From contig JAKZAP010000018.1 in assembly GCA_023053575.1 (NCBI GenBank), forward strand, positions 1,240,001 to 1,304,000: a stretch of 64,000 nucleotides of DNA. The letters run 5' to 3'. Origin of the DNA: Branchinecta lynchi (taxonomy: Eukaryota > Arthropoda > Branchiopoda > Anostraca > Branchinectidae). Each line of letters opens with the position of its first letter. Positions within the stretch are counted from its first letter, which is position 1. Under the pieces are notes generated by a model. That model did not search any database. It saw only the letters and a list, made by a program, of their open reading frames with translations, and was not told the DNA's origin. The position numbers and the translations under genes are program-made. Shown here in pieces: positions 37,301 through 51,000 of the stretch.

Positions 37301-40300
37301 TAAAGTCCGGACCGGATTCGATAGCCGTGTGGGATTTTCTTTTTTTTTTGGGGGGGGGGGGGGGGGAAGAAAAAGCGTCTGCTCTTGACAAATCATTCAC
37401 ACAATTGGACTGGATCCGGACACTTTGGGGGTGGAGGGGAATTCCGGTGATGGCTGTTTTCGAGGTTTTCACGACGAAACTTGGCAGGCATACCAGGGAC
37501 CCAATCAAACTGACTTGGAAATAAGAAAAGATTGTCAATCCGATGATCATAGGGGGAGTGGAGGGATGGTGAATCCGGAGTATTGAGTCATGCGTAACTT
37601 TGTAACGGGTTATCAGATTCCAGTGAAATTTAATGATTGAACAGAGGACATGTCTCTGACGGTTTTATTTTCTTCATGACCAGACCGGATCCGACAACTG
37701 TTGGGGGGGGATACGTGACCTGATTAGACTGAAGTGACCGGGATGGAACTTAATGGGGATAACAAACAAATGCTCTAGATAAATCATATAGAGATCCGGA
37801 TTGGATCCGGGCACTGGGGGAAGTTGGAGGGGGGCGGATTCCGGTGATCGCGAGTTAGGGTACTTCCAGATGTGCTAGGACGATGAAGCTTGGCTGGAAC
37901 ATTAGAGATTCGACAAGATTGGCTTAGAAATCGTCACTTCCCGAATCTGACCATTCCCTAAAGTACTAATCTTAACCGCAAAGTAAAAAAATAAACTAAC
38001 AAAAACATTCTAATTAGCCCATGATCATTTTTGCCTGAGTTTTGCTTACAAATGAATTTCTAGCTCCCTTAAAGTGCGCATCTTAACCGCAAAGTAAAAA
38101 AAAAAGTAGGGAGGGCGGTTTGCCGGAAGTGCAACCGAAATATCCGAACTTATATGTATCCCTCGCACATCATGCTAGAGGGATAATTAGCTGATCAAGA
38201 AAAAAAACCGAAAATCACGGTTTTCTATTTCTTTCAAAAAAAAGTACTTTTCATCAAACACATGATCATTTTTTCCAGAAGGGTTTTTCTTAAAACTAAA
38301 TTTCTAGCACCCTTAAAGTGCGCATCTTCACCGAAAAGTAAAAAAAAATACTTTTCACTAGACGATATGTAATACTGATCCCCAAGGTCCCATTGCGGCC
38401 ATTGCTTACAGATGAGCGTTTAGCGCCTTCTAAGTGCGCACCATTACAGCCAAGCTCAAAAATAAAATACCTTTGATTTCCAAGGGCACATGATAATTCT
38501 TATCTCAAGAGTTTTGCTTACAAATGGTCGGAACAAACCCACGAAAAGGTCCATATTTCAGCCTCCGCACCAGTCTTGCAAGTGCCATGTGAGCTTCTAG
38601 CACTTGGAGCATGATACGGATAAAAAGTAGCGAAACACGCCAGGAATAATCATTGTGCTGTCGTTAGGGGCGGGGGGGGGGGGGAGGGCTATGAAATTCA
38701 GATCTTCAGTTTAGGAATAGATGACGCGAGTACAGAAGTAAAATGCATTATTGTTGTAGGTACGAAAGATTGCTGTACAAAAATTTCCAGCTCAGTTTTT
38801 TATTTGTCCGTGTTTATAAACTATTTCACTTGTCGCGTCTCTCAAGGAAGAGACCACAAATTTATGCGGTGGCTATATCTGAGTTATGTCAATGAGCTAG
38901 ATCATCACGTTCTTGTTAGCTCATCAGTTGACTTTTATTATCAAGTCGCAGTTTCCTCTGATATAGTGCAATCTGTATCGCAGCGAGTTTCTGCTTCGCC
39001 TCTATTGTAGTGTACTGCGCTCTGGTGGAAATATTGTGATCCAGGTAGTACCGCTGATGTGACTTAGATGGCTCTGTCAGTTACTCGTTTATTGACAAAC
39101 CGTCTGACGACCTCGAGGTGACTGGCCTTCGACGCGGAGCGGAGGCATCTGACAAACAGCAGCTATGGACCGAGAATTGTAATCGATTTTAAGAATAAAC
39201 TTTCGTTGGAATCTTTGTTAATATGTTAGGGATAGTACGAGACCGTGCAGTCCAAGAGTAGTATGAGCGAAGGCAATGCTCCACCGTTCGTCTGGAAGCA
39301 TTGTGAATAAGTAGATGCTTTCAATGTAAGGTGTACAGTTCCTACGGCCTGGGCATCATGTTTTTTTTTTTTTTTATATGAAAAGAATGTTGTCGTGTTT
39401 ATTTACATTGTCTTGTTTAAGTGTTTTAATATGTATATTTTACTTTTGTATGCTATACTCCGCTGTTACGCAAAAAGCGGGTCATAAATAAATAAATAAG
39501 CAGGAGATGCCCAGGCCGTAGGAACTGTACACCTTACATTGAAAGCATCTACCGCCTCAAGGACCCTGGCCGCTCGCTCGATTCTGAAGAAAAGGAAATA
39601 AGTCTTGGCGTGATGTCAGAGAAAGCTATATTGGAAAAAGAAATTTGCCTCACAGAAAAGCCTGCTCATGATAGGTGTCATAAATGCGCCTAAGATCAGG
39701 GCGAAAAAAGTCAGCTTATTGGTAGTATTTCATTCGTAACTACGGAGCCAGTCATCCGTGTATCACCGCGATGCGATCGGGCATTTGCTATACTCGGACG
39801 CAATGGGCTCATCTGTGACCTAGAACGGCAGGTGCTCCGTCTATTAACATTTGTTCCGAGATACTCCAACCAAAACACACGAAAGATAATGTCTCTTGGA
39901 ACGGCTAGATAGCAGGTTCGCATGCTATTCCGCACCGTTTTACTGCGGAGCCAGTAGCCCCTGGTAAGCATCCGATTGATGGCAAGAATCCCACGTTAAC
40001 GAAACAAGACGGGAGCGAGGGACTAAAGGTTCGATTCTGTTGCGTATTCGTCAAAATGTTCCCTTGAAATTGCCAGTGACTAATCGTCACATGACGAAGC
40101 GAAGAATTTCGTCAAAACATTAGCGTTTAGTAACAAACAATGGGAACTGGGGTATGAACCATCTCAAAGTTTCGAGAGCGTCCCGAGTTCAATAATTAGT
40201 CTTCCTAATAAAGTTTTCAGTTCTGTCAATTAATAACCTTCTCCGTGACATTCGTGAAAGCAAAATGGGCTATTTGAAAAGGATCCCATATAGAGTATTC

Positions 40301-43300
40301 TAGTCATTGTTTCGCATTACTAGTAGGATTGGAGGGTGGGATTACACACGTTTACTGTCTGTATCAAAGATTGACGTGTTTTCTACTAAAGAATACCTTT
40401 GTACTTGGGGATCGCCAAAGCTCATTCAGAATTGAGGAATAACTCCCGGAGAGGGGGGGGGGGATAGGGAATGTGCAAATAATGCAACGTGGGTGCACGT
40501 TTTTGTTGGGGAAGTACGTAGCTCGTTAGAAAAGAGAAAATTCGACTAAGGGGACAGTTCCAACCCAGAGTCTTCCATCGTCAAATCCGCAACCAGACTG
40601 GGCCGATGAAGTGTGACCGTTCGAAAAAAAAAATCCGATCTTCACACATAAACACTCGAAAGACGTGTTCGGGGGGGGGGGGGTTAACCTCTGGTCTTCG
40701 TTCTTCTGTTACTGTTAGGTACGGGTTCGTTCCCGCAAACACTGACATTTGAATAATTGAACGATAGACTCGTTACGAGCATGGTTATATCGAAGGGCAC
40801 ATTTTACTCTTCTTCCAACTACATTTTGTTTCTACTTTCTTGTCTATGTTTTAGTTTGTTTCGACAGTGTCAACATAAGTTCCTTTGCTCTTTCAGTATT
40901 ATGTCTACAGTTCGGTGTATCACTGAGATTCTCCTGTTCACGAATCGATCGCTTCATAAGAAGGCCTAAGTTTAATTACGCTATAGTGTTGACGACGTTG
41001 TAAATCGCAAAGAAAAAACAACAGATTAATGAAAACCAAGCTTAGATAAGCTACTTTACTTTTTCTTCCTAGTGTCTTCATAAAGAGCTTGCGATATCAA
41101 TTTCTTAATGTCTCTGGTTTTTGGTGGCGTGATTTTGGTCGTTGACAAGGCTGGTTTTTCAGGCCCCGTGAAGCAGATTTCTGAGCATACATGTCTTATG
41201 AGATACATACAGTTTTCTCAGTGGGGCCACGTTGACGTTACTCCTTAGATTTTGGTCATTTTCAGCTGAAATTGAAACCGGGGTTGTGAGTTCGTACCGC
41301 TGGAAACTGAAACTTCCAAATAAAGCCTAGTTTCATTTTTATTGTCGCAACCAGGCTCGTATTCAGGAATTTATTTTGGGGAGGGGGGTTGCCTGCTGGT
41401 CGAGCAAAAAAGTACAAGAAACAAACAGATAATAGGGAAAAGCCTATTAAAATGATTATGTTTCGGGGTGTGTGTGGCCAAGCCCCTAACCCCCCCCCCC
41501 TGGATACGGCCTTGGTCCGCAACCCAGGCACTGAATTAACATGATCTTGCCCCCAAAGCTCCTCTGAAAAGAGCAGCGAGGTCTCCGCTATCACATATCT
41601 TCAGAATTTGTTACTTTTTGTTACAAATTAATCAGTCAGTTAACAAAGCGTCATTTTCGCAATCCACTGAAATGTCTGTTCATTTTATACCATTTGAGTT
41701 TTTTTGACCGTTTTCATTAATATTGTACCATACCTTATTACAGCATTTAATTGTTGAAGCAAATACGAACGTTGGAAACTAATGAATTTTAAAACGGTGC
41801 GTGGCTTAACAAAAAAAAAATGCCGGGTACGCGTTAGACCTCACTTCCTTTACCGATCCTATTTATTTGTTCTCTTTACAGAATTCCGTCTATCATCCAG
41901 AGTCAACCCGAAGAACGACCGGCAACAAGATCGGTCTGGGGCGCGAGGAGGCGCATACCGTTCCTAGCCCTTTAACTACACAGCTTCTTTTGTTTGTGTT
42001 TTCAGGACCTAGATCTGAAGAACGGACTGACGGAAAGATCTGTTGGTGGGTGGGGGTGGAGATAATAGAGTCAATAGTATTTTTATTATCTTGCTTCATT
42101 CAATTTTTCTTTTCAGGACTTCATCTTCCATGCAGCCTTCATTTGAAGAATGACCGACACTAAGATTAGTTGGAGGGGGGGGGCTTAGGCTAACATACCA
42201 ATGCACAGACCACTTGATAAGCCCTTTCTGTTTTAATTCCTTCCTTACATTCCTTGTCTTTTCTAGCCATGCTTCAGGATAGTTCGCTATTTATGGATGC
42301 TCTGGCCGCTGGGACAAAAGAGAAGAAGCGAAAGCGAAAACTCAGCGAAACTGAAAAAGATGTTAAGAAAGAAGAAGAACAACCGAAAGTAGAGGAACCC
42401 GAAGTGAATACGTCACCGAGACCGGAGGAAAAGATGGAACCAGTCGTGTCACCACCTGCCGTCAAACCTCAATTCAAGGTAAAATCGGAAATGTTTGTCT
42501 ATATATACTGTAAAAACAAATTTTCCAGTATTTGCTAGTGGGATTAATCTTATCTTTATTGAGATAAGATTGTCCCTAATCCGGATTTAATTTCATCCCA
42601 ATGGAGATAAGATTAACCCCAGTAGCAAATACTGCATCCTTATTCGGAGAAACTTTTTACAGTGTAGCATGATACTTATAATAATAATAATGAATACTTA
42701 GCCTAATAATTTTCGTTTTTCTGAATGACTTCTTAATCCCAGTCGAACTTCGGCTTTTCTTTCATATAAAACGACCCTTTATTGTGGTCTATCGTCAAGA
42801 GCTCCAAACATTGTAATCCTTAAATAGCGACTAGTTTCGACAAAGAAAGATTACAAAAATGAAAGACGACATTCAACATTTTTGTAAGGACGAAGCTGTT
42901 CACAAGATGAGGTCTAGAGAAGGCTAGAGGGCGAAGGACTCAAATATTTAAAGAGTTAAAGACTCAAATATTACTTGAGCGCAAGCTGACTTTGAAACAT
43001 ATATTACAATAGAAAAAACGAGATTTTCGGGGTTTTTTCTTGATCAGCTAGTTACCCCTCCAAGATGATGTGCGAGGGATAAATAAATTTCGGATATTTC
43101 GGTTGCACTTCCGGCAAACCGTCCTCAGCGAAAAAAACAAAACTAAATCATAAAATCCACCACAATGAAAACGATGCGGAAACAACAGACAATAAGACGA
43201 CATGTAACTAAAAACCAGAAGAATGGTGCGGACTGAACGACATGCAGATAAAAATAAAATAACAAAAGATAAAATGTGTGTATTAAAAGTGTAGATGTAC

Positions 43301-45010
43301 AAATCTGTGATTATTTACAATTCTGAGTTCTGTGTATATTTACAATTTACCATCCGTCTGGGAAAGCGCAGAAGCTTTCACCCAGAAAACGGCCCACTCC
43401 AAAAAGGAGTGGGCCGTTTTCTGGGTGGAAGCTTCTCCCCGCACTATTTATTCTTCAACTTATAGTATTTTTAAATATTTGAATACTTTAAAACTAGGAT
43501 GTGCTCTCAACAAATAAACCACGGTTTTGGCTGTTTTTAGCCTTTACCGAGACCTGTTGGTTTGTAGAGAAAACAGGGAAACAATTTACATAACTGGTTT
43601 TTGTGATGGAAGATTGGCCGTAAAGATTTAATGGTGTTTATTATTCTCTCTGAAACTCTTTTTTTTTAGTTCTATAAAGACATCCTTGACGACGAAACAG
43701 ACGATTCTGACGACAAGCCACTCGCGCAGCTGAAGCGCGAAAAAGAAGAGAGAGAAGAACGAGAAAAGGAGAAACTTGACGAGGTTGAAGAAAAGGTAGA
43801 AGTCAAACAAGAAGTGGTGAAAATGGAAGTGGAAGAACTTAAAGGTAAGCAGTACAGCCGACCGGTCTGTCCTAAACGCTGTTAGTCATGGATTTCTAGC
43901 CGGATTACGGACCGCCAGCACGATTTCATGCGTCAGGGAGAACTCGAAATGTCGGAAATTCGGCGGGGGTTGCGAAACTATTCACCGTTCTTTCATTAAG
44001 TATTACGGCATTTTAGCGCCCAAAAGCCTAAAAAGGTACGTTCCGCAACGATAAAGTTGTGAGATCGTCCGCGAATTTATAAGGGTTAGGACACTCACGT
44101 AAAACTTTGTTAAAAACAATTAAAAATATCAGTGGACCTAATTTTGTTCCCTGTGATGTACCACACAAAATTTCTTTCTCATTAAGGACATGAGAAGCTT
44201 AAAGGTCCGGCGACAACTCTTTCTTATTAAGGACACGAGAAGCTTAAAGGACACCTGAATGAAAAGTACCAAGTATCATCCCTATCTGTATGACTTCCGT
44301 TAACATTGCCTGCAGAAAACCTAACCCAAATACGAAATAGCGTTTCCAAGCTATGATTTTTGCTCCATTTTGCATCTGTCCTTATTTCAGTATCTAACTA
44401 TTTTAGAAATGAACAAATGTCTCCAATCAACCCTTCTTCTGGAATATTTTTTAAACAGATAAGCCCAAACGTTTATCTAGAAGAAATACCAGTACGATCC
44501 GGCCAGCGCTGTACAAGATTTGAATGAATTGCGCTTTTTGTCTTGGAGTCTGCATGTGCAAACCTCCAGAAACGATCATCCCCATTTTGAAAACTTCACG
44601 CTCAGGAGAAGAATGCTTTCCGTGGCCATGTCTGTAAATGAATTCTTCATGCGGTGTGTTCAAATATGGTTTCATTGTTTCAGGTGTCCTTTTAAACCGC
44701 TGGTTTTCATTTTGGAAGATATGGTAGACCATGTTTTGTACTTATTTTGTTTTGTCTTGGTTTTCACATTTTAAACCACGGGCATTCATTTTCCAAAAAA
44801 ATTGCGTCCAGCCGCAGCGTCGGAGAGCGTGAAGGCTGTATAGAATCGTAGAAGCGCTAGCGAGAAAATGCCTGGTTTTGCGTGGAAAATAATGGTGTTT
44901 AACAGATAGTGTGTTTTCTAAAATCTGATGAATTTGTGCATTCTTGAAGATGTTACGATTCTTCTCATAGTGCATTTTTTTTAGCAAAAAATACCGAATT
45001 TCACGGTCTT

Positions 45011-45049
<39 letters not shown>

Positions 45050-48000
45050 CTGTATTGAAAAACCCAAAGGCCATATACAGGATAAACAAAAAACTCATAG
45101 GAAACTAAGCAAAATAACAAACGAAGAAACATCACATCTCAACTCGAGCGTAAGATACCAAGAAGTATTCCTTTCTTTTCAGATGAAGCCCTAGTAATGA
45201 AAGGAGAAGACTCCTCTTCATCCGACGAACCCTCCATGGAAATAGGAGACCTTCCCCCAGCCCCTCCCGTCGTCTTCACCGCCCCCGTCGTCTTCACCGC
45301 CCCCGTCGTCTTCACCGCCCCCGTCGTCTTCACCGCCCCCGTCGAGGAACCAGCCAGTCAAATTGCTCCACCAGCGCTTGCGGACGTTCAAGTAACCAGT
45401 AGAAATGCTCCGCCGCGAGTGGGTGGGACCAAGGGCGTTCTCGTTTATCATCGACCACCCAATCGCGTTAAGAAGACGATTAAATGGAAAGTGGAAGAGG
45501 AGCTTCACGAGTTCTTCTACTTTGAGTTGGACGAGACGGAACGAGGTGAGTCTTAAATTTGCGAAATAGATGGAGAGGAAAACCGAGACTGAAATAATGT
45601 AGCCAAGGCCCCAAGGGAGGGGTTAACCTCCTTGCTTTGGATTGCTGTATTTTCCATCTTATGCTGCAAACAGACAATAAGGGTTTCGTACTCGCGGACT
45701 GGAATTCCTACCAGGATTTTCGGCACGATCATCAGTTCCATACGGACATTTTTTCGTCCTCAGGTTTAGGTTCGTTTATTGTTTTCATTAATTGTACACA
45801 GGGAAATTAACAAATACTCCCGGCAGAGGGCAAAGCACGAGTGGCACGGGAGTGATAAATGAAAACAATTACCTTCTTAAAAATAAGAAAAACAGTAGTA
45901 CTCACCAGTTCAAACTCGCAATAAATAATAAAAATAATCGATAATGTTAATTAGTTAATAAATAACAGGAACCAACAAGAGGGGCGCATCCAACATCACA
46001 AAACCAAAACAAATCCCTCCCAACCCTAAAACTAAATAAATAGCCATAATCTATAATTAATTTAATTTTAATATAACAGTTTTACTTTAATATTTATTAA
46101 TTAAAAATTCTTTGAATGTTTTTTTATACTACCCGTAGACAATCCTTTGATATTCTTTGTGTATTTGTTGTAATTTGTAGCCAGCCTATACTTCAAAGAA
46201 AACCGGGATAGCTCACATCTGACGATAGGCTGGTGAGCACGTGATGCTTGTCTACTCATGTAGGCTACTGATGAATCGGTTTCCAGGAGAAGTAGGTCGG
46301 ACATTTGCAGGAGAGATGGAAGCAACTGTTCGGTATCTTTCACTGCAAACAACACTGTCACAAATGGTATGAGTAGTGTATTAGGTAAAATATTTAGGTA
46401 TGTGTAAGCGCTCTTTGTTGGGGATGATTCTGGTATAGACGACGGTGCAGACAGGTAGCTCATAAGACTTGATCATGAAAGTGCAGAAAATCCGACAAGA
46501 AATACTGATTGTTAATCCACAGCATTACAAACTATTTCGTGGCACCCAAATGAAAGCCCAAATCTTCTTCCCGAAAATTAATGGTGGATACGCTCGTCTT
46601 ATATAAACCGTATTGGCTTGACATATCAGGCCATATATTCGGTGGCCTTTACAAACCTCATTTTCGTTGGTTTCTTCGTTGATTTTTTGTGATACGCTCG
46701 TCTTATTCGTCCTCTTAGTTTTCTGCCGAGAGAAAGGGGGAGGGGGGGGGGGCATGGACCCAATAGGGGAGCATTTCTAGTCAATGTGATTGCACACAAT
46801 GGTCTTGAGTATGCTGTATCCTTCTACTAATACGTACAAAAAGCTGCCTTCGTCGTTCTAACGCACGTGAAGGATCAGTACAGTATAGTTATGTTACTTT
46901 TATGACGTTATATTTTGACGTAAAAACAACCCATCGGCTTGTCCGTTATCTGTTTTTTTAGATTATATTGAATTGAATTGAAATTCAAACCTAGAAAATT
47001 TTCATGCACATGTTTTTTTAGATTATATTGAATTGATTTTAAAATTCAAACCTAGAAAATATTCATGCACATGTGAGCACCAACAATAATTTAAGTAGAT
47101 TTAGTCTGATGTACGTCAGATTTAGGCCAAAAATTGTATTCGTGTTAAATATGTTTATTTTGTTCCTGCACCTTCTAACTGCAAAATTACGACGTCCTAA
47201 TTATTGCTAGAGAAGAAACAGTATATTCAAAAATGAACAGCAGGCGAAATTGAACGAATCTGATTTCATTCTTTATGCAAAAGAAACCGGATGCAATTGG
47301 CTTTAGTAGATGCTAAGTTTTGACTTTTTCTTTCGAATTTCACTGCAGTTTAAGCCAAAAAAGTAAAACCAAGGTAGACCAAATTTTGGAAAAGTGTTCA
47401 AGGAGCATATCTTCTACTGTACGACGGTAGGACGCTGGAACACACCCCATGAATGAATGAATGAAGGAAAGAATGAATTTATTCACAAAAGCCCAAGGGC
47501 CATGGCGGGAAACTTAACACAATAAAAAAAAAAAAATATCGTACACTCCAAAAACAAACCAAAAATCAACTTCTATAAAAATAGTTTGCGGTGGGTCATA
47601 TAGCTATCTTCAGGAATCTACCCAGCCTTTGGAGCTCACCAAAACACTTACTTCCAATACTTGAAACCAAATCCTTTTCCTCACAAGCCTCCCGACCAAA
47701 CACTTCCTTTCTTAATTCTTTCAACTCCTCACAATAACCTAGCAGATGTACCGCATCCTCTCCTTCAGTACCACATATTGGACAAAAATAAGGACCAGTA
47801 CCTTTCCTATCTCTACCAATGTAATTTCTCCGCATCCCCACCGGAAGAGCGTCCGCCCTAAAACTCACCATCCACCTCAATTCTGCCACCCCCAATCCCA
47901 ACTTAAAATGTAATTCTTCTCTCCATGTCTCTTTGGCCATACCATACAACTTCAGAGAATGGTGCTCTGATACACCCCGATGCCACCTCTGAATCTCTTG

Positions 48001-51000
48001 ATCTCTTAGCCTGTCTTTCACTAACTTAGCTACCTTACCTAGGGGGTAACCTGGCCCCCCTCCATCACACCACAGACACCCAAAACCATAATCCTCCAAT
48101 ATTTTTTTAACTTGCTGAGGCCAAGAATCCCTTTTCTTACCTGCAAGTATCCAAGAATCCCTTTTCTTACCTGCAAGTATTTCCAAATACGCCGCTTTCA
48201 GAACTCTCACTCTTGGCAAACTCGTCACTTTCTCCCAATATCTTATCATAGCTACCAACCTACTATTCCGGAGCGACCCTAAACCTAAATCCCCTGTAAT
48301 TACTAAACTATTTGTTCCCAGGCTAAACCCTAATACCCCCTTAAAATCTAATTTCTTCTGAGAATGTGAACTTCCACTGCGGAAGATGGAGACACATGGC
48401 AGCAGAGGGTATGTATTGAAAGGATTTTTAACTTTGTATTTTTTTTCAGTAAACGTGAATCGACAAAAGTGCCAAGACATCAAACAGGCAGACAAGCTAA
48501 TGGAGAAAGATGCTTTCATCAAATCAAGAAAACTACGTGAGTAGCATTTTTTACTGTCGATTTGTTCCGCAGCTTTCAGCCAGGCAAAGAGGAAAGATTA
48601 ATTACAAGACGGATTAACAAAAGCCGTAGTTACAAGGAGAAGGAAGGACAATACTGTATACTCATCCAACACCAGCTAAACACAAGGGGGGGTGGGGGGT
48701 GAGGGGGCACTAATGGTTCTTGATGAACTAAGTCTAAGGTAACAATTTGCAAAAACTTGACCATTAAGCACCAAGTGGGTTGGCGGATTTTGTCGACGCA
48801 CCACCCTAAAACTAAGGTCTAAGTCAGGTTGTTTTTGTTTTTTTTCCGCGCATGACAGACGACTTGAATGGGGGGGGGGGGGGCTTACGGATCTTTACGT
48901 TTGCAACAGCAACGAGTGGTAGCTTCGATATTTGGTTGTGGTTATATTACAAATTTTGTGGTCGTCATTCTGAGAAGGTAACACTTCGAATTCATTAACT
49001 AATTTTTGTTCCAATATAGATTCTGAGGACATCATGGAAGAAAGAATACCCTGGATGTTACCTCCGATGTACGATTTGCCTGAACAACAAGTGCAATTTA
49101 TACGAGGGGCAAACAGTCTAGATAAGGAAGTGCAATCAGCGCGCCAAGCGGTCACTTTAGAAACTATCTTCCTCAGCAAAAATATGTAAGTGTCACATTC
49201 GTTATCACCCGCGTCAACTAGAGACTATTTCTAAGTGTAAAGCTCAAGGTAAAGAAGTGGTTAAATGAGAGAATTAATTTCCAAATATTAGGGGGAAGAA
49301 TATAGTGAATAAAATATGGCTTTATTTTCAAACGTTAGGTGACGTGAATATTTAAAAGTGGGTTAAATTAAAATTAACGTCATTGAGGGATGGAGGAGCA
49401 GCCGCAAAAAGTACGAAATCTGATTTCTTATTTTTTTAAATAATGTAAAATAAGTTAAATTACAAGAGATGCTACGGAAAAAAAAAAAAAAAAGCGAATG
49501 TCAACCCCATGATGATCCAGTAGTAGTAGTCAGCGATCGGACTTCTTGACCGCTTCTTGTAAGAGAATGCGAACCTTGTCGAACGACGATCCATGCACAG
49601 TGGTTGTACCATGTAATGCGTTTTTCCGTGGAATATTTATGTCCCACAAATTTTTGAATATTCGTCCCTTAAAGATGAGTGTGTGCGACGCGTTCGACAC
49701 CACGAGTGAAAACTCGCGACTAAGCCCTTTTTTGCGGTCTTTTAAAATTGCCTGAAATAAATAAAAATATCTGCGAACGGAACATCAGGCTTACGCCTAA
49801 CCACTCCGTGTACGAACGTTCCTCTTTTTTTTTTTCTTGATTGCAGAAACAGACTAGTGGGCCACACAAAAAGTCGTGGACAGGTCTTTTCGAGCCTCAT
49901 CCTCTCGGTGGGATCGTGTAAAAACGTGCTCTAGAACAGTGGTTCCCAACCTTTTCTGTATCGCGTACCCCTAATCAGGGTTCGAAAAGGTTATGTACCC
50001 ATTTGTTGGCGAATCGTTGTTTTGTATTTTCTACCACCACCAGAACTTCAAAAAGACGATACTTATTGTCGTAAGTGATAAGGCATAAATGTGTATCTAA
50101 AATTGCGTACGATGGGGTAGGCTGTCTGATCTTGAGGACAATACTGAAACTGAGTCAGAAGACTCAAAACATTTGAGGCGAGATAATAAAGCTAGGCTAC
50201 AGACTAAGTTGATTCTGGGACCTTCACGTACCCCTTTGGGTATACGTACCCCTTTGGGTACACGTACCTCCGGTTGGGAACCGATGCTCTAGACGGATTG
50301 AGTGATGTCGCTCGACATATCGCTGCAGCACTGCAGAACTAAATCGGGGAATCTTGGTGGTAAATATTTGAAGTTTTCTTTGATGGTTGATGTCGGTTAA
50401 CGAGTAAGTCAGCTGAGATGTATTTCAGCTATATTTCTACCCTTTTTTGGTAGGATCCGCTTCTAGATGTGACTAAAAGACTGAACCTGCATCTCGTACT
50501 TAACCGTTTAGCTTCGTCAACCATGATTCGCAGTCATCTCGGGCTGAAGGAAGACCTAGTATACGTTCTTTTGCATCTGGTATGGTGGTTACTCGAACAA
50601 CCCCTAGGGCTGTAGCAAACCACTAAAAAACAATGTGCCGCCGCCTGTGTCTTGGCAGATGGCCATGTACTAACTTGTAGTTGTGCTTGTGTTAGTGCAG
50701 CTTTCATTGGATGCAGCAGCGGATGGACAACTTCGTTCTGTGAAGCTTGATTTGTGAAGGGCGTCGAGAGTTGGAGCCAGGATGGATCCCACCTCCTAAC
50801 GTGGCGATGTTAAGCTACGACGGGCTCGAGATCTTTCTTGCTTATGCTCAACCACGTCATACGTTCGCCTCAGCGGGAGGATTTTTATCCCCAGCGGAGG
50901 GGGGTGGAGGGGAGGAAATGCTTCTTCCACAGAGTGGAGTCTCTTTTCTGCTCACGTGACAAGACCAGAGATATGCGATAACAGTTTGTATTTTAGTCAA

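Noticed and set aside
41867..42163. 98-codon frame covering the acceptor-like repeats before exon 2
   Set aside because: It could join exon 1 in phase at 42006 but reaches a stop at about 42163 and has no PNUTS similarity.
47596..48522. Single 308-residue minus-strand gene
   Set aside because: The 3' part is a LINE C-terminus; the 5' part is the reverse of PNUTS exon 5 and its acceptor, an accidental run-on.
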